DNA of 14,196 bases from Betaproteobacteria bacterium (GCA_009922295.1 RFWA01000030.1:1-14196), one strand, 5' to 3'; shown: positions 6,131 through 13,067, numbered from the stretch's first letter. Notes: generated by a model not told the origin, from the sequence alone. Translations and numbers: made by a program.

Positions 6131-8070
6131 CCGCGGATACCACAGGTCACTTCGGCCCAGAACTGCTGGACCCGGCGCAGGAGCCGCCGTTAGACCGGTA
6201 CTGCGATGTGGTCATGAAGGGCGGCGTCACCGATGGGGTGGTTTACCCCTGGGCGGTGATGGAATTGGCACAGCATTACCGCTTTCAAAGCATAGGGGGT
6301 ACATCGGTGGGTGCCGTGGCGGCAGCCCTGACGGCCGCCAGCGAGTACAGCCGCCGCTATGGCTCGGTCAACGGCTTCAACAAGGTGCTGCGCGAGGTGC
6401 CCGTGGCGCTGGCCGAACTGCAAGGCGATGGCCAGACCAAGCTGTTTTCGCTGTTTCACCCGTCCCCGGGCGGCGAGCCTCTGTTCCGGCTGTTTGTCGG
6501 CTTGTTCAGCAAGCACAAAGGCTGGGCGGGTACCTGGGCCATCGTCAAGGAAATGTTGGCTGACTATCTGCTGCGCCCGAACCTGCGTCGGCGCCCTGAT
6601 CGAGGTGCCTTGCTGCTGCTGATTGCCGGAGCGCTGCTGCTGGGGACCCTGTGTGTGCTCTACCCGGTCACTGTGTTACCACTGCTGCTCATCTTGCTGA
6701 CCAACGTGGCGGCCGTCGCGGTGCTGCTGCTGGGCCTCATCGGCTGGCGGCTGTTGGACGACGTTCGACGCCAATTGGGCGGGCCAGGCTGTGGCCTGTG
6801 CACCGGCATGGGCCCCGAGGGTGGCCCGGACGGCTTTACCGACTGGCTGCACAAGGGCATACAGGGCGCCTCTGAGCGGGAATTGGAAAAGCCACTCACC
6901 TTCCGCGACCTGTGGGATGCGCCGGGTGGGCCTAGCCTGGATCTGTATCACGGCTGGATCGAGCGGCCCCAGTCCATCGCCCTGCAAATGATGAGTACCA
7001 ACCTCACACATGGCAGGGCCTGCGGGTTTCCCCTGAACGACAACTCGGAGCAGCTTTACTTCCGGCAAGAAGACCTGGCGCCCTATTTCCCGGCTGAAGT
7101 CATGCGGCACCTGTGCGCCTGCAGCCCGTTGGTGGACGGCTACCAGCACTTGGACCTGCGCCGGCTGCCGCAGGGCGACTTGCCGGTGCTGGTTGCTGCC
7201 CGCTTGAGCCTGAGCTTTCCCATATTGTTCAAGGCTGTGCCCCTGTGGGCGATCCCCGCCATCGGGCAACCCTACCGCTGCTGGTTTTCAGACGGCGGCA
7301 TTTGTGCCAACTTTCCGATCCACCTGTTTGATGCCCTGCTGCCACGCTGGCCCACCTTTGGCATCACCCTGGTGGAACGCCGACATCCCGACGCCCAAGT
7401 GGGCGACGTCTGGATTCACCCCGCCAATCAGCTACCACCCGAACTTCGGCAAGCACGCTCAGCCACTGAGCCAGAACCACCCAGGCTGAGCCACCTGCTC
7501 GGATTTCTCGGCAGCATTGTCCAAGCCGCGCGCCTGTGGAACGACAACGCCACCGCCAGACTGCCCGGGGTGCGCGAGCGCATCGTCAACATTTACCTGG
7601 ACCCCAATGGCAGCAAGGGCGGCTTGAACCTGAAAATGCCGCCACAAGACCTGTTGGCAATGGCCAGCTTGGGCCAGCAGGCTGGCCAGGCGCTGGTTGC
7701 CCGCTACATCAAGGTCGCGCGGGGCCCCAATGGCAAGACGCAACCCTCGGTCCATTGGGACGAACACCGCTGGGTACGCTTCAACACGTTTGTGCGCGCG
7801 GTGCAGAGCAAGATGGCGCGCTTTACGCAATCGATAGGCCAAAAAGCCCATGCCAAGCCTCTTGGCGAGATGATTAGCGAGCTGGAGCTGGCTCGCACAG
7901 CCGGCACAAAGCCCTGCGAATATGCGCTGACCCCCACGCAAGCCAAAGCGATGCATAAGGCGGCGTTGGCCCTGGCCGAATTGGAATGCAGCCTCATGGC
8001 ATCGTCGAAGGTTGTTCAACCCTTCGAACCGAATCCACAACCCGAACTGCGGCTGCGGGCTACGCTCTAA
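6127..8070 (+). CDS. Patatin-like phospholipase with internal transmembrane hairpin
   Basis: This is a 647-residue protein; ATG 6127 overlaps the peroxidase stop as ATGA. Patatin features are a glycine-rich oxyanion segment KGGVTDGVVYP (31-41), the nucleophile elbow GGTSVGA with Ser60 in GxSxG, and the catalytic Asp389 in DGGICANFPI. This Ser-Asp dyad hydrolyses acyl esters of phospholipids or lipids, as in plant patatin, ExoU and the fold of cytosolic phospholipase A2. Between the two catalytic motifs, residues about 158-208 form two strongly hydrophobic stretches (rich in Leu/Ala/Val, ending in GLIGWRLLDD), predicted as a membrane hairpin. The Ser-to-Asp distance (329 residues) is longer than in minimal patatins, so a membrane-anchored insertion splits the fold. 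No N-terminal signal is seen. It is the last gene of the unit; a tRNA promoter begins 8 bases after its stop. Likely role: release of fatty acids at the inner membrane for the upstream haem enzymes (inference). Confidence 0.88.
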   Translation: MTADTTGHFGPELLDPAQEPPLDRYCDVVMKGGVTDGVVYPWAVMELAQHYRFQSIGGTSVGAVAAALTAASEYSRRYGSVNGFNKVLREVPVALAELQGDGQTKLFSLFHPSPGGEPLFRLFVGLFSKHKGWAGTWAIVKEMLADYLLRPNLRRRPDRGALLLLIAGALLLGTLCVLYPVTVLPLLLILLTNVAAVAVLLLGLIGWRLLDDVRRQLGGPGCGLCTGMGPEGGPDGFTDWLHKGIQGASERELEKPLTFRDLWDAPGGPSLDLYHGWIERPQSIALQMMSTNLTHGRACGFPLNDNSEQLYFRQEDLAPYFPAEVMRHLCACSPLVDGYQHLDLRRLPQGDLPVLVAARLSLSFPILFKAVPLWAIPAIGQPYRCWFSDGGICANFPIHLFDALLPRWPTFGITLVERRHPDAQVGDVWIHPANQLPPELRQARSATEPEPPRLSHLLGFLGSIVQAARLWNDNATARLPGVRERIVNIYLDPNGSKGGLNLKMPPQDLLAMASLGQQAGQALVARYIKVARGPNGKTQPSVHWDEHRWVRFNTFVRAVQSKMARFTQSIGQKAHAKPLGEMISELELARTAGTKPCEYALTPTQAKAMHKAALALAELECSLMASSKVVQPFEPNPQPELRLRATL

Positions 8071-8077
8071 GCAAGGC

Positions 8078-8105
8078 TTGGATGACAGCCGGCCTAGGCT
8101 ATACT
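8078..8105 (+). promoter_or_regulatory. sigma70-type promoter of the tRNA gene
   Basis: TTGGAT (8078-8083) and TATACT (8100-8105) are separated by 16 bases and followed by a GC-rich discriminator, as is common for stable-RNA promoters. Transcription would start near 8112, leaving a leader of about 28 bases before the tRNA. Confidence 0.6.
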
Positions 8106-8115
8106 GCTGCCCTGC

Positions 8116-8134
8116 CTGCGTCCTTGCGACGCAG
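8116..8134 (+). other. Small hairpin in the tRNA leader
   Basis: CTGCGT (8116-8121) and ACGCAG (8129-8134) form a perfect 6-bp stem with a 7-base loop between the expected transcription start and the mature tRNA 5' end. It may help RNase P or endonuclease processing, or may be incidental. Confidence 0.4.
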
Positions 8135-8140
8135 TTCATC

Positions 8141-8217
8141 GGCGCTTTAGCTCAGTCGGTTAGAGCGATGGAATCATAATCCACAGGTCCGCGGTTCGAA
8201 TCCGTGAAGCGCCACCA
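8141..8217 (+). tRNA. tRNA-Met (anticodon CAT), CCA encoded
   Basis: This 77-base cloverleaf has acceptor stem GGCGCTT/AAGCGCC, D-arm GCTC...GAGC, anticodon loop ATCATAA with CAT at the anticodon position, T-arm CGCGG-TTCGAAT-CCGTG and an encoded terminal CCA after discriminator A. The anticodon stem has an A-C mismatch at its outermost pair (27-43) and the T stem one G-T pair. The start is not the initiator type (no C-A mismatch at 1-72). CAT could also belong to the lysidine-modified isoleucine tRNA, but I favour elongator Met. It has its own promoter and terminator. Confidence 0.93.
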
Positions 8218-8240
8218 GTCACAGCCCGCATGGGGCACAG

Positions 8241-8275
8241 AAAGCCTGCTACTTAATTGCTAGCAGGCTTTTTTT
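8241..8275 (+). terminator. Rho-independent terminator after the tRNA
   Basis: AAGCCTGCTA (8242-8251) pairs perfectly with TAGCAGGCTT (8261-8270) around a 9-base loop, followed by a T tract to 8275. This ends the tRNA transcript and would also stop read-through from the patatin operon. Confidence 0.92.
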
Positions 8276-8277
8276 GA

Positions 8278-8304
8278 GACACCTGTACTGCTTTACAGGC
8301 TGTC
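8278..8304. other. Second stem-loop directly after the terminator
   Basis: GACACCTGTA (8278-8287) pairs with TACAGG-c-TGTC (8294-8304): ten base pairs with one bulged C and a 6-base loop. No T tract follows on either strand, so it is not a typical terminator; its role is unknown. Confidence 0.5.
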
Positions 8305-8593
8305 GATAGACTCTAGTACAAGAAGGCGTGCGACTGTAGCGATCTACTTATGGCACCTTTTGCGCCCCCATTTGTCATTCGTTTTGGCTTCGGTAATGTG
8401 CGGCCAAGGCTTGTCAGCATCGACTTCCACTTACCCGTCCTCGGCCGATGGTACCCCGCAACCAGCACCGGGTCTAAGGGAAGCGTAGTTGGTCAAAGAA
8501 AATAGCCGATAGAGTCAATTTGATGTTAGCGTCAACAATCGGACCTCGCGAGCGTGATCCCATCGAGCCGCAGGCCACAGAACCGAAAGGGCG
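8305..8593. other. Intergenic region with no recognised gene
   Basis: I see no convincing open frame, RNA fold or known repeat here. It must contain the promoter of the downstream small secreted protein, but I cannot pick out a clear -35/-10 pair. Decayed coding sequence cannot be excluded. Confidence 0.5.
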
Positions 8594-8599
8594 ATGTCA

Positions 8600-8974
8600 A
8601 TGAAACGGTTGCTACTTATGCTGGTGCTTCTTGACGTTGGCACCACTTGGGCCGAGTGGGTGCGGATGGGCGAGGACAGCGGCCAAGTTACTCACTTCTT
8701 CGACCCTAAGACCATCGGCAAGGACGGTGACCTGAGAACCGTGCGCTGGCTGGAAGAGTTCAGGACCAAAGACGCCACAGGGGTGCTGTCGACCCGCTCG
8801 ATGTACGAATTTGACTGTCAGCAGGAACGCCGCAGGACGCTCGCTTTCTCCAGTCACCCCGAGCGGTGGGCCAACGGCAAGACCATCAGCAGTGGGCATC
8901 GACCGTCCAATTGGGAAGCGGTGCCAGTTGACTCGTTTGCGGATGCTTTTCGCAAGTTGGTCTGCTCACGCTAA
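8600..8974 (+). CDS. Small secreted protein, Adhesin_E (surface-adhesin E)-like
   Basis: This is a 124-residue protein. Two ATGs lie in frame (8594 and 8600). AAAGGG at 8586-8591 is only 2 bases from the first but 8 from the second, so I take 8600, giving a standard signal peptide start MKRLLL. The signal peptide runs to about residue 18, with likely cleavage after TWA; the mature protein starts EWVRMGED. The pattern of EWV near the mature start, a FFDPKTIGKDG segment, a Tyr-Glu-Phe-Asp-Cys segment (Cys73) and a second Cys two residues before the end (Cys122) matches short beta-rich periplasmic or surface proteins that I recall as Adhesin_E. The two cysteines probably form a disulphide. The molecular role of this family in environmental betaproteobacteria is not established. 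The next gene starts 28 bases downstream, so they may be co-transcribed. Confidence 0.72.
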   Translation: MKRLLLMLVLLDVGTTWAEWVRMGEDSGQVTHFFDPKTIGKDGDLRTVRWLEEFRTKDATGVLSTRSMYEFDCQQERRRTLAFSSHPERWANGKTISSGHRPSNWEAVPVDSFADAFRKLVCSR

Positions 8975-8990
8975 TAAAGACCATCCATTC

Positions 8991-9002
8991 AGGAGCGCAG
9001 CT
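8991..9002 (+). promoter_or_regulatory. Ribosome-binding site deciding the DUF6817-like start
   Basis: AGGAG at 8991-8995, 7 bases before ATG 9003, is a near-ideal Shine-Dalgarno and rules out the longer frame beginning at 8811. Confidence 0.8.
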
Positions 9003-9560
9003 ATGCAACCGAGCTTTAAAGAATTGACGACTTACTTCATCGGCCTAGGGGCGGCCGAGATTGGTCATTCACACAAGACCTATTTAGCCCATGCGATCGG
9101 CGTCTACAACGATATGAAGGCTATGGGTGGTACTGATGAGCTTTGTCGAGCGGCGCTGTTCCATTCGATTTATGGCACGCAAGGATTCCAAGGCTTTATC
9201 CTGCCCATAGAACGCCAGGCTGAATTACGCGAACTGATCGGCGACCATGCCGAGAAAATCGCTTACCTGAACTGCTTTATGGATCGCGAGTCATTTGACG
9301 CAACGCTGACCCAACTTACCGAATTCGACACCATCATCCATCGTGAGACTCGGGAAGCGTTGGTGCTTTCCAAAACAGACTATGCCGACCTGGTGTGCAT
9401 CCATCTTTGCGACTGGCTCGAACAAGTGCGGCGGGACCAGCGGTGGGACCATCGACGAGACGCCTATCGAAAAATGGCGGAGTACCTTGGCGGTAGTGCA
9501 CTTGCTTCCTATGATCGCGTCTTTGCGTTTGAGCCCATGCGCCAGATCGTGACGGAATAG
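9003..9560 (+). CDS. HD-like conserved protein, probably DUF6817 family
   Basis: This is a 185-residue protein. ATG 9003 is chosen because AGGAG (8991-8995) sits 7 bases upstream; the frame is open back to 8811, but that part overlaps the previous gene. The N-terminal half has a histidine-rich helical pattern: His22, His24 and His30, then CRAALFHSIYGTQGF (48-62), followed by Arg71, IGDHAEKIAYL (79-89) and an acidic helix. This resembles HD-superfamily metal-dependent phosphohydrolase-like proteins; the H-S-x-Y-G-T signature is what I remember of DUF6817. A canonical HD doublet is not seen, so metal binding and catalysis are uncertain. No signal peptide or membrane segment is present. It follows the secreted protein by 28 bases. 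Function is unknown; some relatives occur near natural-product or stress genes, but nothing here supports that. Confidence 0.75.
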   Translation: MQPSFKELTTYFIGLGAAEIGHSHKTYLAHAIGVYNDMKAMGGTDELCRAALFHSIYGTQGFQGFILPIERQAELRELIGDHAEKIAYLNCFMDRESFDATLTQLTEFDTIIHRETREALVLSKTDYADLVCIHLCDWLEQVRRDQRWDHRRDAYRKMAEYLGGSALASYDRVFAFEPMRQIVTE

Positions 9561-9732
9561 GCACCAATGGGGCGTTGTTGCAAGGCGGCAGGCGCAGTGG
9601 AAGTTCCGCCCACACCGCGGTGGCCGTTTTCTTGCCAGCATGGCACCGCGCCCGCTTGAATGACATAGCTGCTCCAGGCCCCAACCTTCAATCTTTTCAT
9701 GGTGATTCAGCGCAGGTAATTATGAATTAAAT

Positions 9733-9747
9733 AGGGCTCTAGGCCCT
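9733..9747. repeat. Inverted repeat AGGGC/GCCCT
   Basis: AGGGC (9733-9737) and GCCCT (9743-9747) flank TCTAG in an AT-rich intergenic region, 19 bases before the larger palindrome. The two may be parts of one repeat element. Confidence 0.4.
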
Positions 9748-9765
9748 GTGGTTATTGGATAGTTA

Positions 9766-9790
9766 GCTATTAAAATAATAGCAATCTAAG
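9766..9790 (+). repeat. AT-rich palindromic repeat, copy B
   Basis: GCTATTAAAATAATAGC (9766-9782) is a perfect 7-bp inverted repeat around AAA. The 24 bases 9767-9790 match 1980-2003 at 21 positions. It lies 29 bases before the rhamnonate-dehydratase-like gene, so it could also be an operator or part of its promoter (TTATTG at 9752-9757, 18 bases, TAATAG at 9776-9781). Confidence 0.6.
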
Positions 9791-9819
9791 AAAAATCAAA
9801 TCATCCGAACCAAGCTACC

Positions 9820-10986
9820 ATGAAGATCAAATCCATCCAAGCCTTTGCCATCGCCAGTGACCTGATGGGCGGCCCGGCGACGACGCCGGAACGTCGCCCG
9901 GCCTGGACGACGCATGCCGAGGTGGCCAGCCCGATGTCGCATTTCCCACGGTTCAAGCGCCTGCGCAGCAGTTGGCGACCGCGCTGGCCGTCGGTGGCCT
10001 GTCTGGTGACGGCAGAAGGCGGCAGTTGGGGCCTGGGCATGACGCGGTATGGCTCGCCGGTCATCAGCATCATCAATGAACACCTTGCACCCCTGCTGGT
10101 CGGTGAGCCTTGTACCGAGATCGACACCTTGTGGGACATGCTGAGTGCGATGACATCGCCGTATGCCGGGGGCCTGTCTTGTTACGCCATCAGCGCAATC
10201 GACCTGGCTTTGTGGGACCTGAAAGGCAAATTGCTGGAACAACCGGTTTATGACCTGTTGGGCGGACCGGTGCGTGCGGACATCGAATGCTATGCCACTG
10301 GCAACGACACAGACTGGATATTGGAGCAGGGTTTCCAGGCAACCAAGATCGCGTGCCCGCACGGGCCTGCGGACGGCGTGCAAGGTTTGGACGCCACTGA
10401 GGCGGTCGTCCAAGCCACCCGCCGGCTGATCGGCACCGAGCGGGACCTGATGGTCGACTGCTGGATGGCGTTTGACGTGGACTACGCAGTCAATTTTGCC
10501 CAGCGCATGCAGCCGTACCGCTTGCGCTGGATCGAAGACTGCCTGATGCCGGATAACCTGGACGGCGTGCGCGCCTTGCGCGAACGGCTACCCGGCTATG
10601 GCTTGGCCGGCGGTGAGCACTGGTACTCCCCAGCGCCGTTCGCCAGTGCCGCCAGTGCCCGGAGCCTGGACGTGTTTCAGCCCGACATCGGCTGGGCCTG
10701 TGGCCTGACGGGTTGCCTGAAGATCGCGCGGATCGCGCAAGGCGCGGGCATCCCGGTGATGCTGCACGCCGGCATGAACACCGCCTATGGACAGCATTTC
10801 AGCCTGGCAGTGCCCAACGCCACAATGGGTGAGTATTTCGTCGGCTCAGCGCCTGGCGTGCCGTTTGACGAGGTACCCCTGACACCGGGCACCGCGGTTC
10901 CGCAAAACGGGCGGCTGACGCCCTCCAGTGCGCCGGGTTTCGGCCTGGGGCTGACGTTGGCGCAGGTCCAGGCACTCGCCGTCTGA
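9820..10986 (+). CDS. Enolase-superfamily sugar-acid dehydratase, L-rhamnonate dehydratase-like
   Basis: This 388-residue protein of the mandelate racemase subgroup resembles what I recall of E. coli RhmD (401 residues). Matches include an N-terminal HAEVASPMSHF with His32, YATGNDTDW, LMVDCWMAFDVDYA, WIEDC, GGEHW and DVFQPDIGW. Metal ligands by alignment are Asp213, Glu239 and Glu266; the catalytic dyad is Asp289-His316. Such enzymes remove the alpha-proton of an acid sugar and dehydrate it to a 2-keto-3-deoxy acid, in the cytoplasm. L-rhamnonate is the likely substrate, but related acids (L-lyxonate, L-mannonate, D-gulonate types) share this scaffold. The ribosome-binding site is weak. It stands alone on + and is convergent with another superfamily member, with the two stops 33 bases apart. 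A 7-bp palindrome lies upstream. No rhamnose transport or kinase genes are visible, so pathway assignment remains open. Confidence 0.85.
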   Translation: MKIKSIQAFAIASDLMGGPATTPERRPAWTTHAEVASPMSHFPRFKRLRSSWRPRWPSVACLVTAEGGSWGLGMTRYGSPVISIINEHLAPLLVGEPCTEIDTLWDMLSAMTSPYAGGLSCYAISAIDLALWDLKGKLLEQPVYDLLGGPVRADIECYATGNDTDWILEQGFQATKIACPHGPADGVQGLDATEAVVQATRRLIGTERDLMVDCWMAFDVDYAVNFAQRMQPYRLRWIEDCLMPDNLDGVRALRERLPGYGLAGGEHWYSPAPFASAASARSLDVFQPDIGWACGLTGCLKIARIAQGAGIPVMLHAGMNTAYGQHFSLAVPNATMGEYFVGSAPGVPFDEVPLTPGTAVPQNGRLTPSSAPGFGLGLTLAQVQALAV

Positions 10987-11025
10987 CGGACCGCGACCAC
11001 CCACGCCTGCTGCACCAGGTCAGAC
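10981..11025. other. Inverted repeat spanning two convergent stop codons
   Basis: GTCTGAC (10981-10987) and GTCAGAC (11019-11025) are perfect 7-bp complements 31 bases apart. The stop codons of the + and - enolase-family genes lie inside them. There is no T tract, so a terminator role is uncertain. Confidence 0.4.
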
Positions 11026-12153
11026 GATGCGATGCGCCTCGATGTAAGACCAGTCGGGCTCGGCACCCAGGCCGGGGCCAGTGGGCAGGCGAGCGTACCC
11101 GTCGGTGCCAACCTGCAAGTAATCTCGTAAGCCATAGTGGTAAGGGGCTTGGGGCACCAGCACCTCAATCATCTCGACGTCGCTGGCGCCGCACATGACG
11201 TGCAGGTTGGCCAGGTTCATCAGCGCGCTGGCCCCGTGATGCGACACCACCTCAACACCACTGGCCTGGCACAGGGCCATGGTCTTGAGGCAACCGGTGA
11301 TACCGCCTTTCCAGTACACGTCGCACAACACGGCCGAGTAGGCCCGCGCATCGATGGCGTTCGCGATCGCGTGGTGCAGGCCTGGCAGGGTTTCGCCACC
11401 CATCACCGGGATTTGCAGCACATCACGCAGGTTGCGGTAGGCAGCCCAGTCTTGCTGCGGCAGCGGTTCCTCGTACCAGTGGTAGTCCAGTGATTGCAAC
11501 ACCTCACCCACGCGCAGCGCGTCACGCGCGTCGTAGCGCTTGGCAGCATCCAGCATCAAGCGCACATCCGGCCCGGCTGCGGCGCGTAGGGCCTTGGCCA
11601 ACACCATGTCACGTGACGCGTCGTAAAACGGATGCACCTTGTAAGCCGTGAAGCCCAGCGCCAGCGCAGCCTGCAAGTCAGCCACATAAGCGTCCACGCT
11701 GTCATGGTGGGTGGAGCTGGCGTAGGCGCGCATGGCCTTGCGCCGACCACCACACAGCTGGGCGACAGTCACGCCCTGCAGCTTGGCCGCCAAATCCCAT
11801 AAGGCAACATCCAGCGCGCTGATGGCAAAGACGCTGACATAACCGGGCTGCTCCTTGGCTGCCATCGCATCCCACAGCTCACCCCGGTCTGCAGGATCGC
11901 AACCGATCACAAGCGGCCGCAATGACGCCTCGATCTGGTTGGCAATCACCGTACCCGACTGGCCGCCGTGGGCACGCGCCAGGGAATAACCTTCAGTACC
12001 GTCTGAGGCCTCCACCACGGTCAACACCAACGCCAGTGCCCCGGCAAAGGTGTTCACATGAATGGGGATCATCGGCTGCGTGAAACACAGCGTGCGCACG
12101 GCGCGGATCGTTACAGAAGAATCTTGCACTGCTTTACCGAATTGGCTTGGCAC
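11020..12153 (-). CDS. Mandelate racemase/muconate lactonizing enzyme family protein
   Basis: I place the start at GTG 12153, with AGGAG (12169-12165) 11 bases upstream, giving 377 residues. TTG 12180 and GTG 12129 are alternatives. The barrel motifs are present: AYKVHPF (Lys172-Val-His174), LMLDAAKR (Asp202), WYEEPL (Glu228) and GGETLPG (Glu254) as metal ligands, then Asp278 in CDVYW and a His pair (305-306) in VVSHHGAS for the Asp-His dyad. The second lysine of the classic KxK pair, the racemase base in mandelate racemase, is His here. This argues against simple racemase or cycloisomerase chemistry and fits an acid-sugar or hydroxy-acid dehydratase, but the substrate is unknown. It lies 44 bases after a Bug-type binding protein on the same strand, so it is probably co-transcribed and under the divergent IclR regulator. 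It is only distantly like the neighbouring rhamnonate dehydratase-like protein. Confidence 0.82.
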   Translation of the reverse strand: MPSQFGKAVQDSSVTIRAVRTLCFTQPMIPIHVNTFAGALALVLTVVEASDGTEGYSLARAHGGQSGTVIANQIEASLRPLVIGCDPADRGELWDAMAAKEQPGYVSVFAISALDVALWDLAAKLQGVTVAQLCGGRRKAMRAYASSTHHDSVDAYVADLQAALALGFTAYKVHPFYDASRDMVLAKALRAAAGPDVRLMLDAAKRYDARDALRVGEVLQSLDYHWYEEPLPQQDWAAYRNLRDVLQIPVMGGETLPGLHHAIANAIDARAYSAVLCDVYWKGGITGCLKTMALCQASGVEVVSHHGASALMNLANLHVMCGASDVEMIEVLVPQAPYHYGLRDYLQVGTDGYARLPTGPGLGAEPDWSYIEAHRIV

Positions 12154-12197
12154 GTCGTCTAGGGCTCCTGGTCTGGCCAAAAGGGCTCAATCGACCC

Positions 12198-13067
12198 TCA
12201 CCTTGAGTTGAACCGCCAGGTCAGTTCGGCAAGTACCTTGACCAGCTCCGCGCGCAAACGTGCAATCACCGGTGCGGGTGTGCCAGTCGGCGCCAACAGG
12301 CCATACCAGGCATCCAGCGTGAAACCCGGCTTCATCGCCTCAGCCATCGTCGGCACGTCGGGAAACTGCGCGCTGCGCCGCTGACCGGTGACCGCCAAGG
12401 CGCGCAACTTGCCAGCTTTGACCAAGGGCAATGCGATCTGCAAGGCCGGGAACGCCAATTGAGTCTGGTTAGTCATGACCGAGGTCACTTGCTCGGCCGC
12501 ACTTTTGTAGGGCACATGCACGATGTCCAGGTTGCCGCCATTGGACTTGAGTAACTCGCCGGAGTAGTGGCCGATGCCACCGTTGCCGCCCGAGGCGTAG
12601 CTGAGGCTACCCGGCTTGTCCTTCGCCAAAGCGATTAGCTCCGGCACTGACCGGGCTGGTGAGTCGGTCGGCACCACCAGCATGGCAGACACACGCGAGA
12701 CCAGCGACACCGGCGCAAAGTCTTTCACCGCGTCGTACTTGACGTTGCTGATGCCCGGATTGCCCACCAGTTGAGTCGCATTGAACAGCAAGGTATAGCC
12801 ATCCTTGGGCGCGCGGGCGACAAACTCGGTGCCAATATTGCCGCCAGCACCGGCGCGGTTGTCAATCAAGATCGACTGCCCCAGGCCGGCGGCCATGCGG
12901 GAAATTACCGCGCGGGCGACGCCGTCTACGCCGGAGCCAGCCGGGAACGGCACCACCACCCGGATCGGACCCGTAGGATAGGTCTGCGCCTGCAGCAATG
13001 GCACCGCCAGTGCCAGCACGAAGGCGGCGAACAGTCGAAGGTGAAGGGGGGCGGCTACGTTTGGCAT
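12198..13067 (-). CDS. Bug-family TTT solute-binding protein, apparently C-terminally truncated
   Basis: I place the start at ATG 13067, giving 289 residues. The open frame extends to 13193, but that would overlap the divergent regulator and put 42 residues before the signal peptide. The signal peptide (about 1-27) ends ALAVPLLQA. Bug features are IRVVVPFPAGSGVDGVAR (about 35-52), DNRAGAGGNIGTEFVAR (69-85), APKDGYTLLF and SYASGGNGGIGHYSGELLK. These periplasmic proteins capture carboxylates for tripartite tricarboxylate transporters; many betaproteobacterial ones are orphans with no membrane partner nearby, as here. Family members are usually about 320-330 residues and end in a helical segment after 'LNAEVVKAL'. 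Here that helix (RAELVKVLAE) is followed at once by LTWRFNSR and stop, so about 40 residues are missing. No other frame downstream restores them, suggesting a deletion before the next gene. Whether it still folds is unclear. Confidence 0.85.
   Translation of the reverse strand: MPNVAAPLHLRLFAAFVLALAVPLLQAQTYPTGPIRVVVPFPAGSGVDGVARAVISRMAAGLGQSILIDNRAGAGGNIGTEFVARAPKDGYTLLFNATQLVGNPGISNVKYDAVKDFAPVSLVSRVSAMLVVPTDSPARSVPELIALAKDKPGSLSYASGGNGGIGHYSGELLKSNGGNLDIVHVPYKSAAEQVTSVMTNQTQLAFPALQIALPLVKAGKLRALAVTGQRRSAQFPDVPTMAEAMKPGFTLDAWYGLLAPTGTPAPVIARLRAELVKVLAELTWRFNSR

Noticed and set aside
8141..8217. tRNA as the attachment site of an integrated element
   Set aside because: There is no integrase, and I noticed no second copy of the tRNA 3' end within the window.
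8305..8593. Decayed gene between the tRNA and the secreted protein
   Set aside because: No frame gives a recognisable protein fragment, so a pseudogene call is not supported.
12154..12200. Single frameshift explaining the short Bug protein
   Set aside because: Neither alternative frame after the stop gives the conserved ending with a Gly-x-x-Pro segment and terminal helix, so a deletion fits better.
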